A stretch of DNA of 64,000 bases from Oenanthe sinensis (GCA_028671895.1 JAPMAC010000209.1:22652501-22716500); one strand, 5' to 3'. Numbered from the stretch's first letter, positions 1-12,280 are shown. Program-made: numbers and translations. Notes: generated from the sequence alone by a model not told the origin.

Positions 1-1
1 T

Positions 2-1543
2 GATATTAGCTTGTCTAGAGTAGATCATTATAGTATGGATATTTCTGAGCTTAGAAACTTGGTCAAAAATTTTAAAATTGGTTATGATGAATTGAATCGA
101 AGTTATGTTAAGACAAAATCCGAAAAAGATAAATATGAGGATTTGTGTCTTGAACTTCAAAAAGAGGTCACTAGTTTGACCGACGTACATGTCAAAGACA
201 TGGAATACGTTACTAACATTCTCTCTCAAAATGAAAGCTTGAAAATCGAGGCGAACGGAAAGGATGACCAAATTCGTACTCTTGAAGTCGAAAATGTGTC
301 TCTGATTTTTCAAGCCAGAGAGATTGAAAATGATAAGCTCCATTTAAACAAACGCAATCGTGAGCTCCATGTTGAGCTTTTAAATCTGAAAATTCAAAAT
401 GAATCACTGATTCAAGAGAATTCTTCACGATGCGAACGTATAAATGACCTCGAACAATCTCTTACGGGAGATAGAGAGGAAGAGCTTCATGAAGCTTTAA
501 AAGAGCTTGACTTTGATTACCAACTTCAATTAATGAATAAAGACGATGATTATGCCAAACTTCAAGGCAAGATCAATGTTGAATTCGAAAGTCATCAAAG
601 ACTTGTCTCGGAATTAGAAACGATGAAGTTGGAAAATCAAAATCTTAATGATGAAAATCAAAAACTCTTGGCTCAAGTTATGGATAAAGAGAGATTCTTA
701 ACTAACAAGATTAATAACTTGGTTAAGGAAAAGGAAGATCTCGAATCCACCTTAAAACAATTCACTAAGAGCAATGCTATTTTGGAAAGGATGGTATTTT
801 GCTCTAGGGAATCATTTAATCGTGAAGGCTTGGGTTATGAACATAAAGCTTCCACTAAAAAGGAAGATCATAAACCTAATCCTCCGATTAGTACTCCATC
901 TAAATCACCTACACTTAAGTGTACATATTGCAATGTAAGTGGACATATTCATCTATTTTGCAAAGCTAAAGAAGGTAAACTTAAGGGGAAGTACAAGTGG
1001 ATTCCAAAAGGATCAACTTCTAGAAATAGAGATGGAAAGAAAATATCTCAAAAGAAGAATGATTCTAAAGTGAATGTTCAAAACCAACCAAGGTTTTGGT
1101 ATCATCAAGAACCAATTCCCTATGGACCAAGAAAAGGTTCTATGACTCAAAATCCTAACTATCATGGTCAAACTCGTAAAATAAATGCACCTATGCCTAG
1201 GAATGCGAGTTATCATGCTAATATGAGTCATCATGATTACCCTAGTACTTCAAATGCTCATGTTAGAAGTAATAATTCGAAATACAATGCCAATGCTAAT
1301 TCTAGAGATTCGATTATTACCATCTTTCCCCCAAGAAATAATCATGAATATGTTAGACATAACAAATATACTCCTAGGAGAAACCCTTATCATATATCTA
1401 CTAGGAACGAAGCATCTAGAAACATACATGATTATATGCAAGCTTTTCCCATGCCTAGATTTGTTCATGCTAGTTCATATATGCCTCATGATGTACTAAC
1501 TCAAGGACCCTTAAGACAAAAGGGTACCAAAAGGTTTAACTAA
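2..1543 (+). CDS. gag: Gag polyprotein of element 1, 5' truncated by window edge
   Basis: Capsid/nucleocapsid protein that packages the element RNA into virus-like particles in the cytoplasm. The frame is open to the left edge, so the start codon is outside; more than 510 codons are seen. The first 260 or so residues are a long, charged, heptad-like coiled coil rich in Glu, Lys, Asn and Leu. One CCHC zinc knuckle follows (CTYCNVSGHIHLFC, Cys304-Cys307-His312-Cys317 counted from position 11). The tail is basic and rich in Asn, His and Arg. No internal stop or frameshift is present, unlike the pol next door. The frame ends with TAA at 1541-1543. Pol resumes in the same frame after a second stop, so gag and pol are separated by two stop codons. 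Confidence 0.85.
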   Translation, partial: DISLSRVDHYSMDISELRNLVKNFKIGYDELNRSYVKTKSEKDKYEDLCLELQKEVTSLTDVHVKDMEYVTNILSQNESLKIEANGKDDQIRTLEVENVSLIFQAREIENDKLHLNKRNRELHVELLNLKIQNESLIQENSSRCERINDLEQSLTGDREEELHEALKELDFDYQLQLMNKDDDYAKLQGKINVEFESHQRLVSELETMKLENQNLNDENQKLLAQVMDKERFLTNKINNLVKEKEDLESTLKQFTKSNAILERMVFCSRESFNREGLGYEHKASTKKEDHKPNPPISTPSKSPTLKCTYCNVSGHIHLFCKAKEGKLKGKYKWIPKGSTSRNRDGKKISQKKNDSKVNVQNQPRFWYHQEPIPYGPRKGSMTQNPNYHGQTRKINAPMPRNASYHANMSHHDYPSTSNAHVRSNNSKYNANANSRDSIITIFPPRNNHEYVRHNKYTPRRNPYHISTRNEASRNIHDYMQAFPMPRFVHASSYMPHDVLTQGPLRQKGTKRFN

Positions 1544-1560
1544 TCCTTTGTGTAGGTATG

Positions 1561-4500
1561 CCTTACTGCCGCAAAAGATGTGTGGTATCTTGATAGTGGA
1601 TGTTCTATGACCGGTAATAAGTCATTGTTGAACAACATTAGAAAGGTAGTCGCAGGAAGTGTAACCTTTGGAGATAGCAGTAAAGGCAACATCATTCGCA
1701 TTGGGGATATTGGAAATGAAAGCTTTAAAATAACAAATGTACAATTAGTCACGGGACTAAAGTACAACTTGCTTTCAATAAGTCAACTATGTGATAATGG
1801 TTGCAAAGTAGTCTTCCGATCCACACATTGTTCTATTTACAATGTAGATGGAAGACTAGCCTTAAACTGTCCACGTAACAAAAATGTATATACGTGTGAC
1901 ACTACGAAATATGAGAACGTATGTTTGGTATCCTTTAATGATGATCCATGGTTATGGCACCGAAGGTTGGGTCATATAAACATGAAACTCATTAAGACTA
2001 TATGTTCGAAAGAACATGTACGAGGATTACCGAAACTCAATTTCGTTAAAGATCACATATGTGAAGCTTGTGAAATTGGCAAACAAATAAGAGCAACTCA
2101 TAAAGCCAAATTCATGGTGTCTACAGTTAGACCACTTGAGCTATTACATATGGATCTCATTGGACCGGTTCCCGTGCAAAGCCTAGGAGGAAGTCAATAC
2201 ACCCTAGTGGTAGTTGATGACTACTCTCGCTATACGTGGACTGAGTTCCTAAGGTCAAAGAGTGACGCATTTGAATCTTTCGCGGATCTTTGCTAACGCA
2301 TACAAAATCAACACAATAACTCGATTATCTATATCCTGACGGATCATGGAAAAGAGTTTGAAAATGCAAAATTTGTTGATTTTTGTGAGTCGTATGGTAT
2401 TACTCATAACTTTTCTGCTCCTTATACACCTCAATCAAATGGGGTAGTTGAAAGGAAAAACAGAACGTTACACGAAATGGCAACAACTATGCTTAATGAA
2501 TATCGTCGACCAAAATATTTTTGGGCCGAAGCTATGTCTACTGCATGCCATGTTCTTAATAGAGTACTACTACGACCTATCATAATGAAGATTCTTTATG
2601 AGCTTTATTTTGGTAAAACTCCTAAGCTTAGCTATTTTAAAGTTTTTGGAAGTAAGTGCTATATTATTAATACTAAGGATTATCTAACGAAATTCGACCC
2701 TAAATCTGGTGAGGGCGTCTTTCTAGGATATTCTAGTAATAGCAAAGCTTATCAAGTTTTCAATCTTAATACCTTGGTTGTGGAAGAATCAATGAATGTA
2801 GTATTCGATGAATCTAAACCAAATTCAAAGTATAAAGATTTAATATAGGAGGAACCAGATTCAAATGGACAAATTCCAAGTGATGTTGAAAATGTTATTC
2901 GACAAATTGGAGACATGAATCTTGGACTTGCAATTCCAAAGAATCCTCTTAAAAAAGTTAAGAACGAACTTGAATTGCCTATGGAAATTCCATTGCTTAA
3001 GGATCATCCTATAGATCGTGTCTTAGGGGGCTTAACAAAAGGTGTTCAAACTCGTGCTCAAGTTCAAAACATTGTGAGTCACATGGCCTTTCTATCACAA
3101 ATAGAACCCAAAACCGCAAAGGAAGCTTTATTAGATGAGGATTGGATTTTTGCTATGCAAGAAGAGTTAAACCAATTCACTCATAATAAAGTTTGGGAAG
3201 TAGTTCCACATCTCCCTGAAACTTCCATCATTGGAACAAAGTGGGTCTTTCGTAACAAATTAGACGAAAGTGGAACAGTGGTAAGGAATAAAGCACGTTT
3301 AGTTGCTCAAGGCTATACTCAAATGGAAGGAATAGATTTTGATGAAACCTATGCTCCCGTAGCTCGAATTGAATCAATTCAAATGTTTTTAGCCTACGCT
3401 TGTCATAAAGGTTTCAAAGTCTATCAAATGGATGTTAAATCTGCTTTCCTTAATGGTGTCTTAGAAGAAGAAGTATATGTAAGACAACCACCGGGATTTG
3501 AAGATCACTTACATCCTGAGTATGTGTACAAATTGTACAAGGCTTTATATGGACTGAAGCAAGCTCCTAGAGCTCGGTATGAGAGATTAAGCAAATTCTT
3601 AATTGAAAATGGTTTCAAAATTGGAGTTGTTGATACCACTGAAGTATGAAGGTGATGACATCTTGCTCATTCAAATCTATGTAGATGATATTATCTTTGG
3701 TTCTACCAAGAAATCTCTATGTAAAGAATTCTCAGATATTATGAGTAAAGAATTTGAAATGAGCATGATGGAGGAATTAAATTTCTTTTTAGGGTTGCAA
3801 ATTAAGCAATCTGATGAAGGCATTCATATTTCGCAATCGAAATATTGTAAAGAAATGCTTAAGAAATTTGATATGGAAAATTGTAAAACAATTAGTACCC
3901 CTACGTCTGCTGCCTTAAAGATGACGGAAGATCCTAGTGGTATTTCTGTAGATACAAAGAAATATCGAGGAATGATCGAAAGTCTTCTATATATCACTGC
4001 TAGTAGGCCTGACATACAATTTAGTGTGTGTAAGTGTGCCCGTTTTCAAGTGAACCCTAAGGAATCTCATGTAGCCGCTGTAAAGCGAATATTTAGATAC
4101 CTTAAGGGAACCACTGAAATGGGTCTATGGTATCCGAAAGGACAACTATTTGACTTGGTGTGCTTTTCTGATTCGGATTATGCCGGTCACTTAATTGATA
4201 GAAAAAGCACAAGTGGTACGTGTCAGTTTCTTGGTGGATGCCTAGTTTCTTGGTTTTCTAAGAAACAAAATTCTGTGTCCATATCCACCACAGAAGCTGA
4301 GTATATAGCAGCTGCAAAATGTTGTGCTCAAATCCTTTGGATGAATCAAACATTAGCTGACTATATTGTGAAATTTGATGTAGTATCAATTCAATATGAT
4401 AATATAAGTGCAATTAATTTGAGTAAAAATTCTGTGTTGCACTCGTTATCAAAACATATTGACATACGAAATCATTTTCTACGGAACCATGTCTCGAAGG

Positions 4501-4625
4501 GCAAAATTAAAATGGTATACATAGATACCGAACATAATATCGCTGATATCTTTACAAAACCTTTGAGCTCAGAAAGATTCAACAAACTCCGTTTGGAGTT
4601 AGGTATGTTTGAGTGCTCAAAGTGA
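1561..4625 (+). pseudogene. pol: Broken pol of element 1: protease, integrase, reverse transcriptase, RNase H
   Basis: Domains in order: aspartic protease (LDSGCSMTG from about 1590, two residues shorter than the usual DSGCSxHMTG), pre-integrase zinc finger (LWHRRLGHIN, about 1952, with CEACEIGK), integrase core (HMDLIGP about 2150; TDHGKEFE about 2337; PQSNGVVERKNRT about 2434), reverse transcriptase (MDVKSAFLNG about 3428; YVDD 3678-3689) and RNase H (SDSDYAGH and STTEAEY). The frame carries TAA at 2294-2296 and TAG at 2846-2848. A small deletion near 3630-3650 shifts the frame within RT, after which 3603-4625 is open through RNase H to the natural stop. Fewer than five lesions suggests moderate age. 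The motifs match Sire-type copia (KWVFRNKLDESG). It cannot encode a complete polyprotein as it stands. Confidence 0.88.
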
Positions 4626-5157
4626 GACACAACGTGTCTTTAATTTTGTTGAATTATTTTTTAATGAAATTTGCTCCGCTTGTAGTTTAGGTTATTATTC
4701 GACCGGATTTTAAGGTGAAATTCAGATTTGTTAATAATGACGTTAATTAACACAACTATTTATTGGTCTTGGAATATTCTATATTTCAAAACTCGGAAAA
4801 ATAGTGAGTGTTAATTAAATTGTCCCAAGAATTATTTTCTAAATAAATTTGTGAAAATTTAGAAATAAATTTCATAATTTAGAAAATAGTCGTTTTTGGT
4901 TGAATATTATTTTATATACATTTAATTACATTCTCTATTATAATTAAAACTATAAAATAAATATATTAATGGAAGAACATTTTATATAGAATAATTGCAA
5001 TGTATTTGTAATTAAAAATATAAAATATAAAATTAATTTTATAATATATATATTACTTTTAATATATATAAATACAATTTTAATACATTTTTGTGTGCAG
5101 ATTAATCTCCACCAACCGATTTATTCAGAGATTAATCCTGGTCGTCCATCTCGATAT

Positions 5158-5165
5158 TATATAAG
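5158..5165 (+). promoter_or_regulatory. TATA box, putative internal promoter for the extra ORF
   Basis: TATATAAG, followed about 35-60 bases later by a C/T-rich leader with an AAACCCTAG motif (about 5240). This arrangement resembles a plant RNA polymerase II core promoter. It lies inside the element, far from either LTR, so the extra ORF may be transcribed on its own. This is inferred from sequence only. Confidence 0.4.
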
Positions 5166-5814
5166 GAAAATTTATTATTTTTCTTCACAATTTCTTTTCC
5201 AGCCGTACTGTTCCTATCTTCAACCCTCTCCTCGTACAAAACCCTAGCCACTTCGATCACAATCCTGTCAATTTCATGGATATTCAGTTTAATTTGATGT
5301 CAAGATCGTGCTCTTCTAAGCCTAAGCTTCTAATTGATGTCAATCTCTACACCATCTCAGTTTAACTCATTCAATCTCCAGTCGAAACCCTAGCTATTAA
5401 GTCTTCAATTCATATCAATCAGTTGAGCTAGTGGTTGTCCCTTTCACAAAATCATGAGTCTGATATCGTGGTTCACATGTTATTCTTCATGAAATCATTT
5501 CGAGCCATCTTGTTTGACCTTGGATTGATGATATTCAATCTCGACATGGCTTCGCTCTTTGATCAAGTCAACAAGTCTCTGTGTAATCAGGACGTAGGTG
5601 TAATGTTCATAAATATTTCGTATCAAATCTTGAATGAGCATCACATATCTGAACTCTACTTTAACTATAATAATGTTTCATTGATTTTTATCTAAGATAC
5701 TAACAATTGTTCTTGCAGGAACTAAGTTTAAAAGTGAGAAATCAAAGAAAATTCAAGTAGAATTGTGACTGCTGGAATGTGTGGACTATACATCCTCCAC
5801 GAGGGTGTATACAG

Positions 5815-7918
5815 GTAAGACCATGGTCTAAAAAGGGGCATGGCTCTGGTAAGCATCAAAATTCTAAACAATCTCTGTGTTTTATTGAAATTTATGGCAG
5901 AACTGTGATTGTTAGTAGATGGGCTGGTGCATTTGAACAATTGCTCTGGGTTTCTGTGATGCAGTTGATTTTGCTTAAGTGTTCTCATGATTCTTTACTT
6001 TTGTTGAATAGAATTATCTGATTAGAATTACAAGGATAAATCTTGATCTTAATGAGACTGTGTAAATTAGAAATTAAATGAATTACTTATGGGCATATAT
6101 GTCTCATGTTACTATGTGTTTCCCTGTGGCTAAATGATCAGGTGTCTACATAACTGCAAATATACATCAATTGCCTTTCTTGCTGTCACTCACTCTGTTG
6201 GTCTGAATTATCTTGTGGTCCCTAGTGTCAAGTAAAATGTACTTTCAACTTGGAACCAAATTGTTACTTGCTAGTGAAATGGAATTTTATCAATAATTAT
6301 TGACTGCACCATATTAGAACACCAACAAGCACACTAAAATCACTTGGGTATGGACTGCCTGGGACATCATGAGTGGCCCTTGATCTGTCCCCATCCCAAC
6401 AGATCACATTTAGAAGCATTTGCATTATAAAAAATAAAAAAAAATTCTAAAATTTTTCAATACTTGCTTCTGGTGTGTCACTTTCAGCTTGTCTTATGAG
6501 AAATTACCTGGTCAATTAAGATCTAATTGTATTTCTTGCAAAAATTGCTTGGTAATATTTGTCAATGTGCTATACAAATTTGCTGAATGTTTAGATGACA
6601 AATCATTGAGAAAATTGCTCACACTTAAATCTATGATGTCTGAATAATTACAAAATATGTGCTAATTGCCATACTTACTTGTAATTACTCTAATCTGCAC
6701 TATTTTGAAAATATATGTTTAAGTGATCATGTGTTAATGCATCTTGAGATATGATTAAGCTACTTGATACTTGTAACTTGTGATAGTATGTCTACATGAT
6801 CATTACACTGAAAATTTGTCCAAATCTTATGCATGGTCATTTGTACTAATTATCTGTATTACTATATCTGCTGGTACATGCTTACTAAACTCTATATAAA
6901 ACTTTGTGCCAAGATTTTCTGCAGTTATTTTAACCATGCACTTGATACTAGATCAAATTGAAACTGTACACCTTCCTTGAGCATTCACAAACTTGCTTAT
7001 GTACTTGTGCACTAAATGAATTGTTAATTCAAGTATACTCTGTGTCTATAAGATAGCAATGCAATGATTTTTGGTTTGTATCTAAATGATTAACTTGAAC
7101 CTTAAAGTCTGCATCCTGAGAATATGTGTTTGAAACTATATGCATAAGTGCAACTAGCTGGTGTATAATTACATGATTAAAATTATTGCATATATGTTCA
7201 TATCTTTTGAGGTTATGGCTCAGATTTACATATTATTCATGTTCTCTAATCTTTCTTTTCAGCATGACCATGATCATTATTTTGCTCATTTGTTACATGA
7301 AAAATGAATGCCTGCTAATTCGTATGTGTCATATATTTTTGTTAATCTATATCTATAAATGCAATTTATCTATATAAGAAGTATAACTTTCTATATAGCC
7401 ATACAGACCTATGCATGATCTAGCCAGTACTTAAATCAGTTTAATATTTTTCTTGGCTAAAACTGCAGCTCTTTGTCTGAATGCTTTCTGAAATTATGGG
7501 ATTATGTGAAATATGTTAGCATATAGATTTCTAGGTGCCTGCAAAATAGATGATTATTATAATTCTGCTTGTGTGTTTGCTGGCATTATTTCTGTGGCTT
7601 ATTTGATAAGAGGCCTTACCTCTCATTAAATTAGAATAGAAAGGTGGTTTACTTGTTAACTGCAGTATACTGTTTTTAGTACAGTCCTCTGTACCTTAAG
7701 TGTACACTGTTCTCTGTTCCATGCCTTCTTGTTGTCCTTACCTAATTTAAATGTACTTGTTTATACATTTTTAATCAGATTGTGTGCAGTAGGTGTTGGT
7801 TTAATTAGATTGTGTGCAGAACTTTAGTTTTGTTTGGGCAAAACATATGCATAAATTATACACATACTACTATGTACCTAAATAATACAGCATGCCTACT
7901 TTCTTCTAACTGTTACAG
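5815..7918 (+). other. Putative 2.1-kb intron in the leader of the extra ORF
   Basis: Donor CAG/GTAAGA at 5812-5820 and acceptor preceded by a branch-like TTCTAAC and ending ACAG at 7918. The interior is T-rich with no open frame, as plant introns are. Splicing would bring the leader to within about 190 bases of the ATG at 8108. Other acceptor-like TGTGCAG sites occur at about 7790 and 7818, so the exact junction is uncertain. Confidence 0.4.
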
Positions 7919-8107
7919 TATCATCTGTAATTGTATGAGGTTTTCAATGTCTTGCTGTATATGAGTGTGCTTACTTGCATATGTGATCTGTGTCTTCAAA
8001 TTAAATGCTCTATGCTTCATTCTTCATTCCTTGAGTCTGAGAGTATTTATTTCACTTGTCTTCTTGCTCATTATTTCATTGTGTGCATATGTTGTAATCC
8101 ATTCCCA

Positions 8108-9430
8108 ATGGAAAGTAACCTAGTTGATACAAAGTTGTGTTTAGGGCAGTCAAACACCACCACTGGTCCTTCTTCTCACAATACCAAGTATAGGAAGAAA
8201 CAAAAGAAAATGTCTGACCTCATTCACTCTCCAAACACTTCAAACCAACTTAGGTCTGTCAAACATAAGTTGCAACCAGGGTGCTTGATCCACATTGAAA
8301 AGAGAACCAACTTGTATGACATGTTTTGTAAGGCAAATTGGGAGCCACTTCTCTATTATTCTAATAGAAAAGTGTACCCCAATATGGTCACTGAATTTTA
8401 TAATAACATGCAAGTTAGGAAGGGAGTTCATGATGCTGTCTTTGTAACCTCTGTAGTCAATGGCAAAGCTATGTTACTTGATAATATAGAGCTAGGCCAA
8501 GCTCTGAAACTCACAAACAAACTACTAAATCTGCCAAACATTGATGTTACCCAGGATTTTCATTTCAATCCCAGTGAATACAAATTGTATTTGTCAGTCC
8601 TTTGTGGTTATGAGGTCCCTCGTGATCTCACAACTGAGGACAAGGGCATTTCCTATGAGCATTTTCTTCCATCCTATCAAACATTAGCTCTCATCTTCAG
8701 GGGAAACATTTTTCCTTGTACCTCAGATTCTAAAATCATGAAATTTGCTGAAGTGAAGCTTATGTATAAGTTCATTAGTCACAAAATCACCTTCAATTTG
8801 CCATATCTGATTATGTGTCACATGATTGAATCATACAAACTAGGTTACATGTCTTATGGCCTAATCCTCACAAAAGTGTTTGAGTATTTTAAACTCAACA
8901 TGAACCAACTTCCTAATTTCCAAGTTGCATCCACCATTTCTGACAAAGTAAGAAGAGAAGTGATTCCTTTGGTTGAGAATTCTTCAGGCTCTCTCATTGA
9001 TCTTGATCCTCTATTGACTAGTGCCTCTATTCCTTCTAGTGTGCCTGTAGTGAAATTTGAGTTTGAGAAAGAGTTCAAGGCCTTGCTTGACAAGCATAAT
9101 GAACTTGAAGATTTATTTCAAGAGCATCAAGTCTCATTCAAAGCACTTGTTGAGAAGCATGAGGCTACTGAGGTAAAGGTTGGGGTGCTTGTGAGCATTC
9201 TTGGAAACACAGTCAATAGAGCTGGAAGAATTGAGGATGGTCTGACTCAATTCCTCTATATGCAGATGGCAGTATCTGATGGCTCTATTTTACCTATGTT
9301 GGAAGATGAAGACCTTAACCCTAGGATGGTACCAGTGTTTGATGGACCAGTTGATGAAGTTAAGGAGATGGAAACTGACATGGCTACTAATTCAGTAATT
9401 AACAACCCTGAATATGAAGCTATGGACTAG
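8108..9430 (+). CDS. Extra ORF of element 1, envelope-position 'plant transposon protein' domain
   Basis: An intact 440-codon frame in the position of the env-like gene of Sireviruses. The frame is open upstream to 7931, but that part is Cys- and Leu-rich and unlike coding sequence, so I chose the ATG at 8108 (MESNLVDTKLCLGQ). Residues about 60-330 resemble the 'putative plant transposon protein' domain often seen in extra ORFs of plant LTR elements (my recollection of the Pfam family is PF20167). Features include NWEPLLYYSNRKVYPNMV and FYNNMQVRKG, and hydrophobic segments such as FNLPYLIMCHMIESYKLGYM. Residues about 325-395 are predicted coiled coil (FEKEFKALLDKHNELEDLF), followed by an acidic tail. 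No clear signal peptide or transmembrane anchor is seen, so an envelope role is not supported. Its function is unknown. It has no lesions although pol has several. Confidence 0.72.
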   Translation: MESNLVDTKLCLGQSNTTTGPSSHNTKYRKKQKKMSDLIHSPNTSNQLRSVKHKLQPGCLIHIEKRTNLYDMFCKANWEPLLYYSNRKVYPNMVTEFYNNMQVRKGVHDAVFVTSVVNGKAMLLDNIELGQALKLTNKLLNLPNIDVTQDFHFNPSEYKLYLSVLCGYEVPRDLTTEDKGISYEHFLPSYQTLALIFRGNIFPCTSDSKIMKFAEVKLMYKFISHKITFNLPYLIMCHMIESYKLGYMSYGLILTKVFEYFKLNMNQLPNFQVASTISDKVRREVIPLVENSSGSLIDLDPLLTSASIPSSVPVVKFEFEKEFKALLDKHNELEDLFQEHQVSFKALVEKHEATEVKVGVLVSILGNTVNRAGRIEDGLTQFLYMQMAVSDGSILPMLEDEDLNPRMVPVFDGPVDEVKEMETDMATNSVINNPEYEAMD

Positions 9431-10439
9431 GCATTGCCTTTGATCTGATATTTGTTGTGAAAAATGAGCCTGGTGGTGTAGGGACTGGTTATTTGCTTTT
9501 GTGTCTAGTAGTTAAAGTATCTGTTGTCTTGCTTGTGTGCCTGTGTACTTGCTTATAATCCCTGATTGTTTTTGCTTTTATTTGTATCATGTCTGTCTGG
9601 TTCTTGTGCTCCTAACTAATAGTTGAGCTGTTGATTGGTGTCCTTGATGCATGGTTCTTGTTAGTGTGTAGGTTGACCAAGGATTCATTTTTGTGGTCAA
9701 TATAGTAACACTAACTGTTTTCTTTTGTTATCTTCAACTTGATGTACCTGTAATGTTTTTATCTTAATGAAAATGAAGTTGCTCTCAGTCTAGTGATTGT
9801 AAAATCTACACTTGAGAGTTTGATTTAATTATCCATACTAACACCTTAATATTTCAGGTTATATCTAACATGCAGTGATGAAAAAGCTTGAGGATTAGTC
9901 AATTTCACAATGAAAACAAATAACTAGTACACCGGTTGTTATTTAGATGAGAATATTACTAACAGAAATGTTTTTTTCAGGTGGTATAGTATTGGCAAGG
10001 ATGGGATGCTGGTCACTAATTATTTACCTTAGTACTAGTTTGCAGATTTTGTAAAGTGTAAACATAACACTTTATTTAATTTCTCATACTACTACAGGAT
10101 ATTTGTTTTGTGCCTAAATTCATTTATGTGGTATTGGAACCTAGCAGAATCTGTCACCTTGTTATACTTGATACATTAGTTATGGTGAACAATTGGTATA
10201 CTATAAATTGTTTAGACTTGATCAAACTTCTACAGGAACTAATAGTAGTATGTTTGTTTGGAAACAAACAGTTTATATTCCTATTTCCCTTCACCTATGC
10301 TATAAATTATTGTGCATGATAAATAGCTATGCTGTCGAAATCTACATGTTCTAGCAGGTGGCTGATCGAGGATTCATTAGTAAAAAGGCAAAACAATTTT
10401 GAAATCGTCTTGCAAAAAGAGATGTACAAACTCGAAATC
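9431..10439 (+). other. 3' non-coding region after the extra ORF
   Basis: T-rich sequence that may serve as the 3' UTR of the extra ORF. I see no gene, repeat or second domain in it. An open stretch at 10110-10319 lacks any recognisable feature. Confidence 0.5.
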
Positions 10440-11166
10440 AAAAAGGGGAAGTTTCCAAATCTGAAAACCTTATTTGGAATTAAAATCAAGGGGAAGCTCC
10501 ATAATTTCAAATTGTATATTTGGGATTAAAAAGGGAAGAATTCTTGTACTCTACTCATTTAAATTTTAATTGATGCTCCATTAAGAAAATTATTTTTCGA
10601 AAATCAATTTCTATTTAAATGTCTTTTTGATAGTTTGTCAAAAAGGGGAAGAGAGAGTAGTAAAATTTAATATTCAATTTACAAAAAGAAAAGAGAGAAG
10701 AGAGAATTCTAAAAAGAAAAGAGATTTTTAAGGGAATTACAATTTAATATTTTAACAAGAATTTTATTTTTCAAAAATAGAAATCTCATATATGAATATT
10801 TTGCAGCTTACATGGAAAATTTGATATAGAATTTTTTATTCTTATCAAAACTTGGAAGGCACTTGAAAAATATGGAAATGGAGTATACCAAGCTAGAATT
10901 GAAAAATGATAAGTGTTCACTTATCAAGGGGTATATACTCAATTTTTTCTATGCATCCTATTTGCTGCATAATATTTGTGTGCTTATCTGTTATGCATTT
11001 AAAATTGAAAAAGAATTTCAACACTGTAGGGGAAGTGTTAATTAGATCTTAAAATCTAAAAATGCATAAATTAGATAGTTGCATACACGTAGGGGAAGTT
11101 TTAGGATGTCACACATATATTTAATTTTACACTCGAATGTTTCGACATAATATCAAAAAGGGGAAG
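10440..11166 (+). repeat. Multiplied polypurine-tract motifs upstream of the 3' LTR
   Basis: The core AAAAAGGGGAAG occurs at 10440-10451, about 10640-10651 and 11155-11166. Related forms lie near 10486 (TCAAGGGGAAG), 10528 (AAAAAGGGAAG), 11028 (TAGGGGAAG) and 11090 (TAGGGGAAG). The last copy abuts the LTR start and is the functional primer site for plus-strand DNA synthesis. Extra upstream copies are a described Sirevirus hallmark. They may give additional priming sites, but that is inference. Confidence 0.75.
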
Positions 11167-12280
11167 ATTGTGAGATACAGCCTTTTCTATAGGTTTTGAT
11201 TAATTTTGTCTTAACGCTAAGTGTAAATTAAATTAGGGTTAGGAAGTTACTAATTAATATAGTAATCCTCCCTTAGGTTATTCAAAGTGACAGTCAACGA
11301 GTGGAAAGTCAAATCTGGTCAAACTGTTTTATAAATGAAACAAAATGATTTTCTCTTGACATATAATTAGATAAGATTTATCAAAATAATGATAAAATCA
11401 AATCTAGTTTAAATATTTCATAATTTGAGGCAAAGACTGAAGATGAATAAATATTGTATTTTTTACACTACTTTTACGAGATAGAAAATATATTATTAAA
11501 TAAAAAGAGTGTTCGTTTTAAAGGTTTTCAAGGGAATATATTTTCTAAATATATTTGTTCAAATTATCTTCAACAAAGTCCTGCCTAAACGTAAAATGCA
11601 GATTTTATCCCGAAAGTTCCTAACTGTCTTTATTTATTCGGATAAAATATATTTTAATTCAAGCATAAATATTTCTTGGACTTCATAGTCATTATTATTT
11701 TAGTAATATTATGTTTGAATATATTTTAAGTCAAAACTTTAGTCCAAACGTCGACAAGTTCCGACAAATGGCTATCGAATATTGTTTCGGGCTGTAGGGA
11801 TAACGAAACGATCCATTTCTCGAAATAATACCTACACATGTCCAATTGACTTAAAACTTGGGGAATTTCACTAGAATATTGAAAAAGAATTTTAGGATGT
11901 TTTTCATTATTTTTGGGTGACTTTTATTTCTGACCTGTATTCCCGAATACACATTTAATTGTTCGGTCAATTAAAAGTCAATGAAGGTCAACTCCAAATT
12001 GAGTAGTATTTTGACCATAACCTACTTGGAATATTTCCAGATGTTTCCCAAATTTTCATAATTTTTGGAGCATGTTTTGAAAAACGTCATATTCGTCATT
12101 GTATCGTTCAGTTTTGCATTTATTAGCTTTATTAATTAACTGAATGATGTGAGCACATTTTTCCAAGCACCTATGTGGCCTATTTCAGCTGATACAACTT
12201 TAATTTGAATGTTGTGGCTCTCCTTGCTCCATGTAATAGCCTTGTCACCCCTTAACCCACCAAAAACCCTAATATTTCTC

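Larger units (their letters stand above)
4626..8107 (+). other. Long non-coding spacer between pol and the extra ORF of element 1
   Basis: About 3.5 kb without credible coding sequence. The first 500 bases are very AT-rich. From about 5158 it looks like the start of a separate transcription unit: TATA box, pyrimidine-rich leader with the AAACCCTAG motif common in plant 5' UTRs, a strong splice donor at 5814/5815 and a strong acceptor at 7918/7919. Between these the DNA is T-rich like a plant intron. Short open stretches at 5435-5695, 5779-6021 and 7186-7377 show no family features and are taken as chance. Confidence 0.55.

Noticed and set aside
5435..6021. Protein-coding exons in the spacer of element 1
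   Set aside because: Short open frames, no domain or codon pattern; they overlap the predicted leader and intron.
7931..8107. N-terminal extension of the extra ORF
   Set aside because: Open but Cys/Leu-rich and unlike coding sequence; it overlaps the predicted acceptor and leader. The ATG at 8108 is favoured, though an ATG at 7961 cannot be excluded.
8108..9430. True viral envelope glycoprotein
   Set aside because: No signal peptide, no clear membrane anchor, no glycoprotein features; the domain is that of plant transposon extra ORFs.
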